Notes: generated by a model not told the origin, from the sequence alone. Positions 51,151 through 60,104 are shown, counted from the stretch's first letter. The stretch: 64,000 bases of DNA from an uncultured Collinsella sp. (GCA_902470805.1 CABRHX010000012.1:1-64000), one strand, 5' to 3'. Numbers and translations are program-made.

Positions 51151-51187
51151 ACCGTCCCAAACAACGAGCTTTTTTGGGACGGTCTTA
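51151..51187 (+). terminator. Hairpin between ECF S and ECF A
   Basis: AGACCGTCCCAAA pairs with TTTGGGACGGTCT around a short loop containing CAACGAGCTTT. It lies about 50 bases before the ATPase start and may reduce read-through from S to the A/T genes. No T-run follows. Confidence 0.5.
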
Positions 51188-51234
51188 AACAACTGGTCAT
51201 TTAAGACTGTCCCCAATGACTATGAAAGGTATCC

Positions 51235-52986
51235 ATGGAAACGATCATCAACGTCGACGATGTCTCGTTCTCCTATGGCACGCAGACCGAGCAGGCGCTC
51301 AGCCACATCTCGCTCAGCGTGAACAAGGGAGATTTCATCGGCATCATCGGACCTTCGGGCGCCGGCAAGTCCACGCTTGCCGCCTGTCTGTCGGGTGCTG
51401 TGCCCCACCACTACACCGGCACGTTCTTCGGGTCCGTCATGGTTGACGGCCACGACACCTGCGAGGTCTCGCTGACCGACGTGTCGCAAATCGTCGGCAG
51501 TGTGCTGCAGGATATCGACACGCAGATGGTCGCCTCGGTCGTCGAGGACGAGATGCTCTTTGGCCTCGAGAACTTTGCCGTTCCCCACGACCAGATCGAG
51601 CAGCGCGTGAGCGAGACGCTCGAGACCGTCGGCATCAGCGACCTGCGCGACCGCGAGATCGCCACCCTCTCGGGCGGACAGAAGCAAAAGGTGGCCATCG
51701 CCGCCATCCTCGCCATGCGTCCGCGCGTCTTGGTTCTCGACGAGCCCACCGCGGCACTCGACCCCGCCAGCTCCACGCTGGTCTTCGAGACGCTGCGTGA
51801 GGCAAACCGCATACTTGGAATCACCATCGTCGTCGTTGAGCAAAAGGTCGCCCTGCTCTCGGAGTACTGCAACCGCGTGCTCGTGCTCAACCATGGCGAA
51901 ATCGCACTGCAGGGCGAGCCGCACGAGGTCTTCGCACACACCGATGAGCTTCGCACCATTGGCGTCGACTGTCCCCGTGTCACACGCATCTTCAATAGCC
52001 TCGAGGCCGATGGCCTGGCAAGCGGCACCCCTTGCTTGGATGTCGACGAAGCCGAGTGTCTGATTTCGGGTATCGTCGACCCCGCACACGCTGCCATCGA
52101 AGCCCAGGCGCCCGCCGGTTCCCCGCATGCACCGTCGTTGCGTCCTCATGCCAAGGATGCCGAACCCGTACTCACCTTCGACCATGTTGAGTTTGCCTAT
52201 CCCAACGGCGGCGCCGCCGTACACGACCTTAACCTGACCCTCTACCCCGGTGAGCTCGTGGGCATCGTCGGTCAGAACGGTGCCGGCAAGACCACGCTCA
52301 CCAAGCTGCTCACGGGCCTGCTCAAGCCCGCCTCGGGCAGCGTGCGCGTCACGGGACTGGATACTGCAACCGTTCCCACGAGCCGCATTGCCCGCGAGGT
52401 CGCGACCCTCTTCCAAAACCCCGACCGCCAGATCTGCAAGGATACCGTGCTCGACGAGGTCGCCTTTGGCTTGGAGCTTGCCGGCATCGACCGTGCCGAG
52501 GCTCTGCGTCGCGCCCAGCTGGTCATCGACCGCTTTGGTCTGCCCGCCGACGAGGCACCGTCCTCGCTTTCGCGTGGCCAGCGACAAATGGTGGCACTTG
52601 CCTCCGTCGTAGTGGTTGAGCCCAAGATCGTCGTGCTCGACGAGCCCACGAGCGGCCTTGACTACCGCGAGTGCATGACCGTCATGGAAACCGTGCGCAC
52701 CATGGCCGAGCGCGGATGCGCCGTCATCATGGTCTGCCACGACATGGAAGTCGTCTCCGACTTTGCCGAGCGCATCGTAGTAATGGCCGACGGCCGCATC
52801 CTCGACCGCGGCCGCACGCACGAGCTGTTCTCGAACATCGATCTCATGCGGCGTGCCTACGTGGAGCCTCCCCAGGTTATTGAACTCTCGCGCCGTCTGG
52901 CATCTTCCGTCTCGCCCGCTTTTGCGCAGGTGAGCGAGGTCACCGATGTCGTTCGAATTACCAAGGAGATGGTCCACCGTGGTTAA
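51235..52986 (+). CDS. ECF transporter fused double ATPase (A-A')
   Basis: 583 residues holding two complete ABC ATPase domains in one chain. Domain 1 (about 1-245): Walker A GPSGAGKST, signature LSGGQKQKV, Walker B VLVLDEPTAALD. Domain 2 (about 310-560): Walker A GQNGAGKTT, signature LSRGQRQMV (Arg in place of the second Gly), Walker B IVVLDEPTSGLD. A linker rich in A/P/H joins them. It powers uptake with the T component, whose gene overlaps its end. AAAGG precedes the ATG. Confidence 0.92.
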   Translation: METIINVDDVSFSYGTQTEQALSHISLSVNKGDFIGIIGPSGAGKSTLAACLSGAVPHHYTGTFFGSVMVDGHDTCEVSLTDVSQIVGSVLQDIDTQMVASVVEDEMLFGLENFAVPHDQIEQRVSETLETVGISDLRDREIATLSGGQKQKVAIAAILAMRPRVLVLDEPTAALDPASSTLVFETLREANRILGITIVVVEQKVALLSEYCNRVLVLNHGEIALQGEPHEVFAHTDELRTIGVDCPRVTRIFNSLEADGLASGTPCLDVDEAECLISGIVDPAHAAIEAQAPAGSPHAPSLRPHAKDAEPVLTFDHVEFAYPNGGAAVHDLNLTLYPGELVGIVGQNGAGKTTLTKLLTGLLKPASGSVRVTGLDTATVPTSRIAREVATLFQNPDRQICKDTVLDEVAFGLELAGIDRAEALRRAQLVIDRFGLPADEAPSSLSRGQRQMVALASVVVVEPKIVVLDEPTSGLDYRECMTVMETVRTMAERGCAVIMVCHDMEVVSDFAERIVVMADGRILDRGRTHELFSNIDLMRRAYVEPPQVIELSRRLASSVSPAFAQVSEVTDVVRITKEMVHRG

Positions 52987-53725
52987 CGTCATCGACTACA
53001 TGCCGGGCGATACGCTGCTGCATCGCCTGAACCCCGTCGTCAAACTGGGCCTCGCCGCCGCCATCATCGTCGGCATCTTCTTGTCCGACACCTACGTGGC
53101 GCTGCTGGGCTTTTTGGCACTCACCCTTGCACTGGGTACCTATGCCGGCGTCGTCGACCGTCTGCTCTCGCTGCTCAAGTTGCTGATTCCGCTCGCGCTT
53201 ATCATGCTGGTGCTCCAGCTGGCCTTTATGCGCGATGGCAACGTGGTGTGGGGCTTTATCACCGACGCGGGCCTCATCACGGGATCGAAGGCCTGCCTGC
53301 GCCTGCTAGGTGTGGCGTTGCCACTCATCCTCATGCTCATGGTGACCAAGCTCAACGACCTTGCCAACGCCTGCGTCGAGGTGCTGCATGTGCCGTATCG
53401 CTATGCCTTCACCTTTACCACGGCGCTGCGCTTTGTACCGGTGTTTGGTCAGGAGATGAACGCCATCATGGAGGCGCAGACCGCACGCGGCGTCGAGTAC
53501 GACACCAAGAACCCCATCAAGAAGCTTAAGCTCATGTTGCCACTGTGCGTGCCGCTGCTCATCTCGAGCGTGGGCAAGACCGATGCCACCGCGCTTGCCG
53601 CCGAGCAGCGCGGCTTCTACCTGCGCACACGCGCCAGCTCGTACAAGCGCTATCCCATCAAGGGTCTGGACATCGCCGTGCTCATCGTCAGCATCGCCCT
53701 CATCGCCATCGGCTTCCTGTTCTAG
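52979..53725 (+). CDS. ECF transporter T component
   Basis: About 248 residues with four to six membrane helices. The coupling-helix motif is EAQTARGVEYDTKNPIKKL, with the Ala-Arg-Gly of EcfT proteins that contacts the ATPases; a second such motif is AAEQRGFYLRTRASSY. I choose GTG at 52979, which overlaps the ATPase stop and has AGGAG 10 bases upstream; an ATG at 52946 inside the ATPase gene is an alternative. It is the last gene of the transporter unit and is followed by a strong terminator. Confidence 0.87.
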   Translation: MVNVIDYMPGDTLLHRLNPVVKLGLAAAIIVGIFLSDTYVALLGFLALTLALGTYAGVVDRLLSLLKLLIPLALIMLVLQLAFMRDGNVVWGFITDAGLITGSKACLRLLGVALPLILMLMVTKLNDLANACVEVLHVPYRYAFTFTTALRFVPVFGQEMNAIMEAQTARGVEYDTKNPIKKLKLMLPLCVPLLISSVGKTDATALAAEQRGFYLRTRASSYKRYPIKGLDIAVLIVSIALIAIGFLF

Positions 53726-53754
53726 TTCACCACCGACAGCAACCGCCCAACGCA

Positions 53755-53791
53755 AAAGGCCTCGGCTCGCACCAAACGAGCCGAGGCCTTT
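53755..53791. terminator. Bidirectional terminator between ECF T and racemase genes
   Basis: AAAGGCCTCGGCTCG pairs perfectly with CGAGCCGAGGCCTTT around a 7-base loop, 30 bases after the T gene stop and 60 bases beyond the end of the minus-strand racemase gene. Both strands end in T-rich runs. Confidence 0.8.
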
Positions 53792-53850
53792 ACTGTTTCT
53801 CCAGATAAAACCCACCATAATTAACCTGTCCCTTTTTGGCAGGTCGGAAG

Positions 53851-54597
53851 CTAGAGGCGGTAGGGAGCGCCGCTGCGGATGATGGATTCGCGCACCAGGA
53901 CGTCCATGGCGTCGAGGGTGATCTCGGGCATCTCACGGTATTTCTGCAGCACCGAGAGCTCCGTGCAGGCCAGGATGACGCGGTCGCAGCCGCTACGGGC
54001 GAACTCCCACATCACGCGGTCGAACTTATCCATATCGGGCTCACGTCCGGCCTTCACATCATCGTAGATAAGCGACATCACATCGTTCTGACGTTTCTCG
54101 CTGGGATAGACAACCTCAACACCCGCAGCCTTACATTCGCGGCCGTAGACGCCCGCGCCCACGGTTCCGTCGGTGCCCATGATGCCAATCTTGTGCACCG
54201 GCTCGGCCGGCATACTCAGGTTGGGGTCGAACTCGCACTCCCCCATCACCGCACCGGCCAGAGCATAGCGCACCGACTCACGCGGCATGTGGATAATCGG
54301 CACTGTGGTAAACGACTGGATCTGGTCGTAGAAGTAGTGTGACGTGTTGCAGGGAATGGCAATGTGCGCACAGCCCAGCGACTCGAGTGCCTGGGCACAC
54401 TCTTTCATGGTCGCCAGCAGCTTGGCATGCTCGCCGGTCTTAATGGCCAGCGTGCGGTCGGGCATGGTCGACTTGGAGAGCACCACCATGTCGATATGTT
54501 CCTGATCGCAGGCAGCAGCCGTATGACGCACCACCTGGTCGTAGTAATACGACGTGGCCTCGGCGCCCATGCCGCCGATAACTCCCAGCTTTTCCAT
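53851..54597 (-). CDS. Aspartate/glutamate racemase family protein
   Basis: About 248 residues of the two-cysteine racemase family. It starts KLGVIGGMGAEATSYYYDQVV and has the catalytic cysteines in IPCNTSHYFYDQIQ and LACTELSVL. It more resembles aspartate racemase (GGMG N-terminus) than MurI glutamate racemase. I chose ATG at 54597 with AAGGAGG 6 bases upstream; a longer reading to 54681 is not supported. It follows a D-aspartate-ligase-like gene, the same pairing as racemase and ligase in Enterococcus faecium, so supply of D-Asp for the wall is likely. Confidence 0.85.
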   Translation of the reverse strand: MEKLGVIGGMGAEATSYYYDQVVRHTAAACDQEHIDMVVLSKSTMPDRTLAIKTGEHAKLLATMKECAQALESLGCAHIAIPCNTSHYFYDQIQSFTTVPIIHMPRESVRYALAGAVMGECEFDPNLSMPAEPVHKIGIMGTDGTVGAGVYGRECKAAGVEVVYPSEKRQNDVMSLIYDDVKAGREPDMDKFDRVMWEFARSGCDRVILACTELSVLQKYREMPEITLDAMDVLVRESIIRSGAPYRL

Positions 54598-54681
54598 CGC
54601 CGCCTCCTTGGTGACGCTTGCGCAATTGCGCGTATCGTACCCGCGCCCGCCCGATGCAAACCGGACGGGCGCCGCACTCAT

Positions 54682-55938
54682 CTACTTGTAATACGTCTTG
54701 AACAGCTTAAAGTGGCGCAGCTTAGTGTGCCACATGCGCAGCCAGCGGTTAAAGACAAAGTCGCCCTTCATAAACGAAGGGTCGGCGCCCTTGCCTTCCT
54801 TGTCCAGGCGATGCACCTTAGCGCGCAGCTCGGGATCCTTGACGTATTTGTCGACGACGCCCATGGGGACGACCATCCACAGAGCCTCGTCCTGCGCCGT
54901 CACAAACTCCGGCGCAAACGGGCGGTTGAACACATACTCGTCCACCACATACTTGGCAACGTTAAAGCCGCTGTTGGTAACGTAGTAGTTGCTGCGGCCC
55001 TGGCGCGTGTTGAAATCGAAGAACTTAAACGAGCCATCGCGCTCGTCGTACTTAACGTCAAAGTTGGAATAGCCCACAAAGTGAAGGTCCTCGAGCAACT
55101 TGCGCACGCCGCCCATGAGCTCGTCATTAGGCTCGGTAATGATACAGGCATGGTTGCCGACACCGTGGGGCTGATGCTCCTCGAGCAGTACGTGACCCAG
55201 GCACATCATGCGCACCATGCCGTTGCGGTCGGAATAGCTGGTGAGCACGCGCATGTACTCGTCGTTACCGGGCACGCGGTCCTGTAAGATCAGGTCGTCG
55301 GTGTAGCCACTGGCATACGAGTCGCGAATGACCTGTTCCAGCTCGGCACGGTCGGCAATCTCATAGGCCTTTTTCTGGCCCTCGAACTCGTGCTGCCACC
55401 ACATGATGCCGTCAGAAGGCTTCAGAATCATCGGGTAAGGAAAATCGATCTGGTCGAGCACTTCGGCAGGCGCCTCACCCTGGGCATTGAGCATCGCCTT
55501 GGTAAAGGTAAACGTGTGCGGATAGGGCACGCCATGTTTCTCGCACAGCTCGTAGAAGATCTCCTTCTTCTGGCACTGCTCGAGCATGCTGTAGGGCGCG
55601 TAGGGAGCGACGATGTTGTCCGCCAGCTCATGAGCATCCTTGGCCTGAGCCACGAGGGCAACATAGTTGTCGCCACAGCCCACAAGGACAATCGTCTTGT
55701 CGGCATGCGCTTGGGCAATGCCGTTGACGGTTTTGAGCATCACGGGCATGGTGTCGATATCCACGTTGGGAGTGTAGTCGATAATCTGGCTGCGGTACGC
55801 GGGACCCGTCTGATACTTGCCAAAGACCAGACTCTTGACCTGGTACTCCTCGTAGAAGGCGCGCGCCACCGAATAGGCGTTGATGTCGCCACCGAGCAGC
55901 ACGGGAATGAACTCGCGCTCTGTAAATTGCAATGCCAT
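54682..55938 (-). CDS. ATP-grasp ligase, probable D-aspartate ligase
   Basis: 418 residues of the ATP-grasp carboxylate-amine ligase type. N-terminal part: FIPVLLGGDINAYSVARAFYEEYQVKSLVFGKY. ATP-grasp part: PYPMILKPSDGIMWWQ (nucleotide Lys) and FKFFDFNTRQGRSNYY (metal-binding Asp/Asn). The N-terminal pattern resembles the D-aspartate ligase that adds D-Asp to the side-chain amine of residue 3 of the peptidoglycan stem. The racemase gene directly downstream supports this. Attachment of another D-amino acid cannot be ruled out. AGGAAG precedes the ATG. Confidence 0.75.
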   Translation of the reverse strand: MALQFTEREFIPVLLGGDINAYSVARAFYEEYQVKSLVFGKYQTGPAYRSQIIDYTPNVDIDTMPVMLKTVNGIAQAHADKTIVLVGCGDNYVALVAQAKDAHELADNIVAPYAPYSMLEQCQKKEIFYELCEKHGVPYPHTFTFTKAMLNAQGEAPAEVLDQIDFPYPMILKPSDGIMWWQHEFEGQKKAYEIADRAELEQVIRDSYASGYTDDLILQDRVPGNDEYMRVLTSYSDRNGMVRMMCLGHVLLEEHQPHGVGNHACIITEPNDELMGGVRKLLEDLHFVGYSNFDVKYDERDGSFKFFDFNTRQGRSNYYVTNSGFNVAKYVVDEYVFNRPFAPEFVTAQDEALWMVVPMGVVDKYVKDPELRAKVHRLDKEGKGADPSFMKGDFVFNRWLRMWHTKLRHFKLFKTYYK

Positions 55939-56172
55939 GGAAACTTCCTATCATGAACTGCCCACACAATGGGCGGTCTTTGCGCAACTGATTTATTCTA
56001 GCGTGCCAAGCCGCCGGCGCCCAAAGCTCCACCGTATCTATGGCAATCGACGTAATCGTCCAGCACGAAGGCCAGCACGAAGACGGCGCTCACCGTTGTA
56101 TGACAATGGGCAATGAACCTACCATTGTTGTAGGATTCAGCGTATTGACATCCTCGAGCGAAAGGCGCACAC

Positions 56173-56805
56173 GTGCCCCAAGACCATCCGACCGATAATC
56201 CCATCCTCAATGCTGCGAAGCGCGAGCTGGTGGAACGTGCGAAAGCGACCGCTCCCCTGTGCACGGCAAACGACGCCTACAACGGACCCGCCCGCATCGT
56301 CTCAATCAACACGTCGGCACACAAGGGCACGCGCAAGTCACCCGTCGCCGATGGACACGACACCGTTATAGAGCAATTTGGTCTCGCCACCGATGCACAC
56401 GCCGGACATTGGCACCGTCAGGTTTCCTTTTTGGCCGCAGAGTCCATCCAGACGGCGCAGGCTCGCGGACTCGATGTGCGCGAGGGTGACTTTGGAGAAA
56501 ACTTCACCACCCAGGGCATCAATCTACTCTCGCTCCCTTTGGGTACGCAGCTCAAGCTTGGCAGCGAGGTGCTCGTCGAAATCAGCCAAATCGGCAAGGT
56601 CTGCCACACACGCTGTGCTATCTACTATCTCGCTGGCGACTGCATCTTTCCGCACGAGGGCATTTTTGGCGTGGTACTAAAGAGCGGAGAGGTCCATATC
56701 GGCGACGATATCCAGGTAGTCAAACTCGGCGACGGCACCTGTTCGTTCACCCCTGCCGAGGCGCTCGAAGAGATTGAGCAGGCTCGTCAGGAGGGCGCGC
56801 TGTAG
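56173..56805 (+). CDS. MOSC domain protein
   Basis: 210 residues. The MOSC core includes ARIVSINTSAHKGTRKSP, GLATDAHAGHWHRQVS and EGDFGENFTTQGINL, and the conserved Cys in ISQIGKVCHTRCAIYY. MOSC domains bind or move sulfur-carrying molybdenum cofactor or similar compounds. A stand-alone MOSC protein of this size is often found near molybdopterin genes, but none is here. Start is GTG at 56173, with GAAAGG 7 bases upstream. Confidence 0.85.
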   Translation: MPQDHPTDNPILNAAKRELVERAKATAPLCTANDAYNGPARIVSINTSAHKGTRKSPVADGHDTVIEQFGLATDAHAGHWHRQVSFLAAESIQTAQARGLDVREGDFGENFTTQGINLLSLPLGTQLKLGSEVLVEISQIGKVCHTRCAIYYLAGDCIFPHEGIFGVVLKSGEVHIGDDIQVVKLGDGTCSFTPAEALEEIEQARQEGAL

Positions 56806-56931
56806 CTGTAAAACCCCACGTTGAGATAGCTTTATAGCCCAAAACTCCTCTCAAACAGACCCCTGTAACGTTAAAGTTGAACTCTATGGTTTCTCAACAA
56901 TTCATCATAACTGCAGGTCAAAGCCAAAGCC

Positions 56932-56968
56932 TCAAGTTCAACTTGACCCTTTGGAACCTTTAAGGTTC
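56932..56968 (+). promoter_or_regulatory. Two tandem 15-bp palindromes upstream of the secreted hydrolase
   Basis: TCAAGTT-C-AACTTGA (56932-56946) and GAACCTT-T-AAGGTTC (56954-56968) are both perfect 7-1-7 palindromes with centres 22 bases apart. They are followed by AAGTTGAGG and lie about 70-105 bases before the start codon. They look like a two-site operator. AAAGTTGAAC at about 56873-56882 may be a third half-site. Confidence 0.6.
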
Positions 56969-57038
56969 AAGTTGAGGTCGAAAGCAGTAGTAGAATACCG
57001 TTCGAACCATAACCTACGATTGATTGCAGAGGGACTGG

Positions 57039-58172
57039 ATGCAGCATTCGAATCATCGCACCGCAGCGCTCATTGCGTCGAAGCCGGCTCGTATCATCAC
57101 GAGCGCCGCGCTCGCCGTTGCGCTGACGGCCACGCCGATGCTCTCCCCCGTTGCGGCGTATGCCGCCTCGCAGGCAACGCAGGACCAGCTTTCCGCAGCC
57201 CAGCAGAAGATCGAAGCCGCCACGAGCGCCTACAACGACGCCCGCACCAAACTCGATGACCTGCAAAAGCAGATTGACTCCAATGAGGCAAGCATCGAGG
57301 AAATCGAGGCTAAGCTTCCCGAGCAGCAGGCCAAGGCAAGCTCCGCCATGCGCGATCTGTACAAGTATCAGAAGGGCACCAATCCCATCGTGAGCTTCCT
57401 GGTCAACGCGCAGAGCCTGGGTGAGTTCATCACGACCTGCAAATACACCAACCAGATCACGAGCTCGAGCGTCGACGAGATCGAAGAGCTCAATAACATG
57501 CAAACCGAACTCGAGCAGAACAAGGCTGAGCTCCAGCAGGCCAAGTCTCAGCTTGAGGCTGAGCAGAAAAACGCCGAGGATGCGCTGGCGCAGGCCCAGC
57601 AGCTCCGCAGCGAGGCACAGGCAAAAGCCGAGCAGGAAAATGCCGCCGAGCTTGCCAAGCTTGAGGCCGATAAGGCCGCTGCCGCCGAGAAGCTCTCGGG
57701 CGAGGGCGTAAGCGGCAGCAATTCCAGCAGCCAGGCCAACAACGCCAACACCACCATCGACACCACGCCGAACAACTCGAACAGCGGCAACTCCGATTGC
57801 GACTCGTTCATTAATGAGTGGACGAGACGCATCGACAACTACCTTGCCGGCTCCCCCATGGCAGGTCAGGGCTATAACTTTGCCGTTGCCGCCTGGAACA
57901 CCGGCGTCGACCCTCGCTGGTCCCCCGCCATCGCCTGCATCGAGAGCACCAAGGGTGCTTATTGCGCCAATTCTTACAACGCCTGGGGCTGGAGCGCCCG
58001 TGGCGGCGGTTGGCGCAGCTTTGGCAGCTGGAGCGAGGGCATCTCCGCTCACGTTGCCTATCTGGGCGCCAACTACGGCTCCACCCTTACCCCGGCAGCG
58101 GCCAAAAAGTACTGCCCGCCCACGTGGCAGGACTGGTACAACAAAGTCGCCGCTCAGATGAACCGCATCTAA
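57039..58172 (+). CDS. Secreted coiled-coil protein with C-terminal lysozyme-like domain
   Basis: About 377 residues. A signal peptide (to about residue 42, ending AAYA) is followed by a long coiled coil (about 45-220; TQDQLSAAQQKIEAATSAYNDARTKLDDLQKQI and similar) as in PcsB/CwlO-type hydrolases. A Ser/Asn-rich linker comes next, then a C-terminal domain with ACIESTKGAYCANSYNAWGWSARGGGWRSFGSW, which reads like a glucosaminidase/lysozyme-like fold with Glu as acid. It is expected to cut peptidoglycan outside the cell during growth or division. ATG at 57039 has GAGGG 5 bases upstream. The coiled-coil half suggests control by a membrane complex such as FtsEX. Confidence 0.8.
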   Translation: MQHSNHRTAALIASKPARIITSAALAVALTATPMLSPVAAYAASQATQDQLSAAQQKIEAATSAYNDARTKLDDLQKQIDSNEASIEEIEAKLPEQQAKASSAMRDLYKYQKGTNPIVSFLVNAQSLGEFITTCKYTNQITSSSVDEIEELNNMQTELEQNKAELQQAKSQLEAEQKNAEDALAQAQQLRSEAQAKAEQENAAELAKLEADKAAAAEKLSGEGVSGSNSSSQANNANTTIDTTPNNSNSGNSDCDSFINEWTRRIDNYLAGSPMAGQGYNFAVAAWNTGVDPRWSPAIACIESTKGAYCANSYNAWGWSARGGGWRSFGSWSEGISAHVAYLGANYGSTLTPAAAKKYCPPTWQDWYNKVAAQMNRI

Positions 58173-58182
58173 GTGCAACTGC

Positions 58183-58211
58183 AAAGGGCCCCAATGGGGC
58201 CCTTTTCTTTT
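58183..58211. terminator. Terminator after the secreted hydrolase gene
   Basis: AAAGGGCCCC-AAT-GGGGCCCTTTT followed by CTTTT on the plus strand. It reaches the stop of the oppositely oriented kinase gene and could serve both. Confidence 0.8.
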
Positions 58212-59583
58212 AGGTAGCGGAGGTATCGACGACGCCGGTCGCATTGGCAACCGCGACTATGACGATCATGCATAGGAGCAGCACACCCAATGCCTTGAGC
58301 CAGAGTTTCGCGAGTTTCTTGCCGCGATAGCTGTCGAGCAGTGCGAATCGCCGACGAAGACGGCGCTTATCGAGCAGCGCAAAATGCATAAGCACCATAA
58401 GGCCATCGACAAAGAAAAAATACTCGATTATGAGAAGCCACGTCGGGTAGCTTTGGTTTGCTCCCGTGGGGTGAAAGACGGCAAAGTGACTTCCGGCAAA
58501 GAACACAAGCAGCGAGAAGCAGACGAGCGTATTCCAAATACGCCCCAGAGACTCCGGAACGCGAGAGAGCAAACCGCATGCAGCGGAGGCGGCAGGCCTA
58601 GGAAGCCCTGTGGGGTTCTGGAGCCCTTGGGGCGTCAACACCGTCTCCGAGGCCGGAGTACGGACAGGCGCAGGAGGCCGCACGGGGCGACTTAGATCGT
58701 ATGCCGCGCGCGTCGCCCGTCCCAACGCTTCCGCACTCGCAAAACGCTTGGCCGGGTCGAGCGCCATCGACATGCAGACGGCATCGGCAAGTGGAGTGGG
58801 AATGCCGCGCGCCTCGCATTGTTCGCGCATGTCGAGCCCTGGTTTAGGGTCGACTCCCGTCAAGCAGAAGAACAACAGGGCGCCAAGTGCGTAGACATCG
58901 CTGCGCACACTCGTCTGCCCAAACCCATACTGCTCGGGCGGCGCATAGGGTCGCGTGCCGAACTTGACGGTGTCGGCATCGGCGCCATCGCGCCATACGC
59001 GGGCGATTCCCAAGTCGATAATCACCAGCGATGAAAATGTCAGGCCGTCATCAGGCGTATAGTTAGCACCTGTCACGATGATATTCGACGGCTTGAGGTC
59101 ACGATGGATCACCGGCGCCGACGTCTCCCCCGCCATTGCAAAACCGGCGTGGAGCTCGCCCACGGCATCGCATAGGGCAGGATACAATTCGTGCGCATAA
59201 TCGGGGGTGGCTCCCAGACGGTCCACCAGCGCCCCGAGCGTCTCCCCTTCGATGTATTCCATAACCACGTTGAGCTCGTCGCCCACACGACGACAATCGA
59301 CGATTCTGGGCAGGTGCTCAAAACGCCTGCCTGCCCGCTGAGCGGCAAACAGACGCTCGTATGCCCCGCCGATTTGAGCCGAAGCATCGATGCGTTTACG
59401 GACAAAGGGGCCGAGCGAACCACCGCCGGTTCCTTCAAAGTACACGAGCTCGGTTGCTTCAACGGACGAGCGCTTAAGTACACGCTCCACGCGATAGCTG
59501 TCGTCGCGATCGAGCGACGCCAGGTGCTCGGCAAGCGCTGCGGTCAGCTCGTCATCGGAATATGTTGGGGTCTGAGTATCCAT
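58210..59583 (-). CDS. Membrane Ser/Thr protein kinase
   Basis: Hanks-type kinase of about 457 residues. The N-terminal kinase domain (about 30-300) has the hinge EYIEGETLGALV, catalytic HRDLKPSN (about 160-167), DLG in place of the usual DFG at about 190, then GTRPYAPPEQYGFGQTSVRSDVYALG. A Pro-rich linker follows, then three hydrophobic segments in the last 100 residues, with no PASTA repeats outside. The start is uncertain: ATG at 59583 or up to ten codons earlier. An HTH protein gene lies 98 bases upstream on the same strand, a recurring pairing. The substrate is unknown. Confidence 0.85.
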   Translation of the reverse strand: MDTQTPTYSDDELTAALAEHLASLDRDDSYRVERVLKRSSVEATELVYFEGTGGGSLGPFVRKRIDASAQIGGAYERLFAAQRAGRRFEHLPRIVDCRRVGDELNVVMEYIEGETLGALVDRLGATPDYAHELYPALCDAVGELHAGFAMAGETSAPVIHRDLKPSNIIVTGANYTPDDGLTFSSLVIIDLGIARVWRDGADADTVKFGTRPYAPPEQYGFGQTSVRSDVYALGALLFFCLTGVDPKPGLDMREQCEARGIPTPLADAVCMSMALDPAKRFASAEALGRATRAAYDLSRPVRPPAPVRTPASETVLTPQGLQNPTGLPRPAASAACGLLSRVPESLGRIWNTLVCFSLLVFFAGSHFAVFHPTGANQSYPTWLLIIEYFFFVDGLMVLMHFALLDKRRLRRRFALLDSYRGKKLAKLWLKALGVLLLCMIVIVAVANATGVVDTSAT

Positions 59584-59681
59584 AGCCTCCATCATAGCGC
59601 AGGGCGCAGACACCCCATGGCATCCGCGCCCCGTTCGTTTGCATCGTTGCTCGGCAGCTCCGCCGGCTCAGATATCAGCCG

Positions 59682-60104
59682 CTAACTCACCGTCTCCTCG
59701 CCAAAGCGATACAGCTCCTCGTTGACCTTTTGGAGGCTGCACCCGCGATCGATGCAAAAGATGATAATCGCATCGCGGCGGTCCTTGCAGTTAAGGACGC
59801 TTACCCCGGCAGCCGTCAGCGCACGGTTAGTCTCTTTGAGCGTCAGCGCCATCGCAAAGGCAATCTGCAGCACCTTATTGCGGCTCGGATGCCGCGCACC
59901 GGTAAAAATCTGATAGCCAAAGGTCTCATTGAGATCGGCCATACGAACCACGCGCGAGCGCTCCAAGCCCTTTTCCTGCAGTAGCTGCTTCAGGTAGTTC
60001 GAAAGCGACGGGGCGGCAAAGTCGTGTTCTTTGATATAGCCATCGATGTTTGGCGCGTCGAGAAGCTCATTGAGCAACTCGTCAGTCAGCTTTTTATCGA
60101 GCAT
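59682..60104 (-). CDS. XRE-like HTH protein paired with the kinase
   Basis: 140 residues. A short acidic N-terminus is followed by a segment reading as a Cro/XRE-like helix-turn-helix: LLQEKGLERSRVVRMADLNETFGYQIFTGARHPSRNKVLQIAFAMALTLKETNRALTAAG. A C-terminal helical part with a CIDRGCSLQKVNEELYRFGEE segment follows. Its place directly upstream of the Ser/Thr kinase suggests that it is regulated by, or recruits, the kinase. DNA target unknown. Confidence 0.75.
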   Translation of the reverse strand: MLDKKLTDELLNELLDAPNIDGYIKEHDFAAPSLSNYLKQLLQEKGLERSRVVRMADLNETFGYQIFTGARHPSRNKVLQIAFAMALTLKETNRALTAAGVSVLNCKDRRDAIIIFCIDRGCSLQKVNEELYRFGEETVS

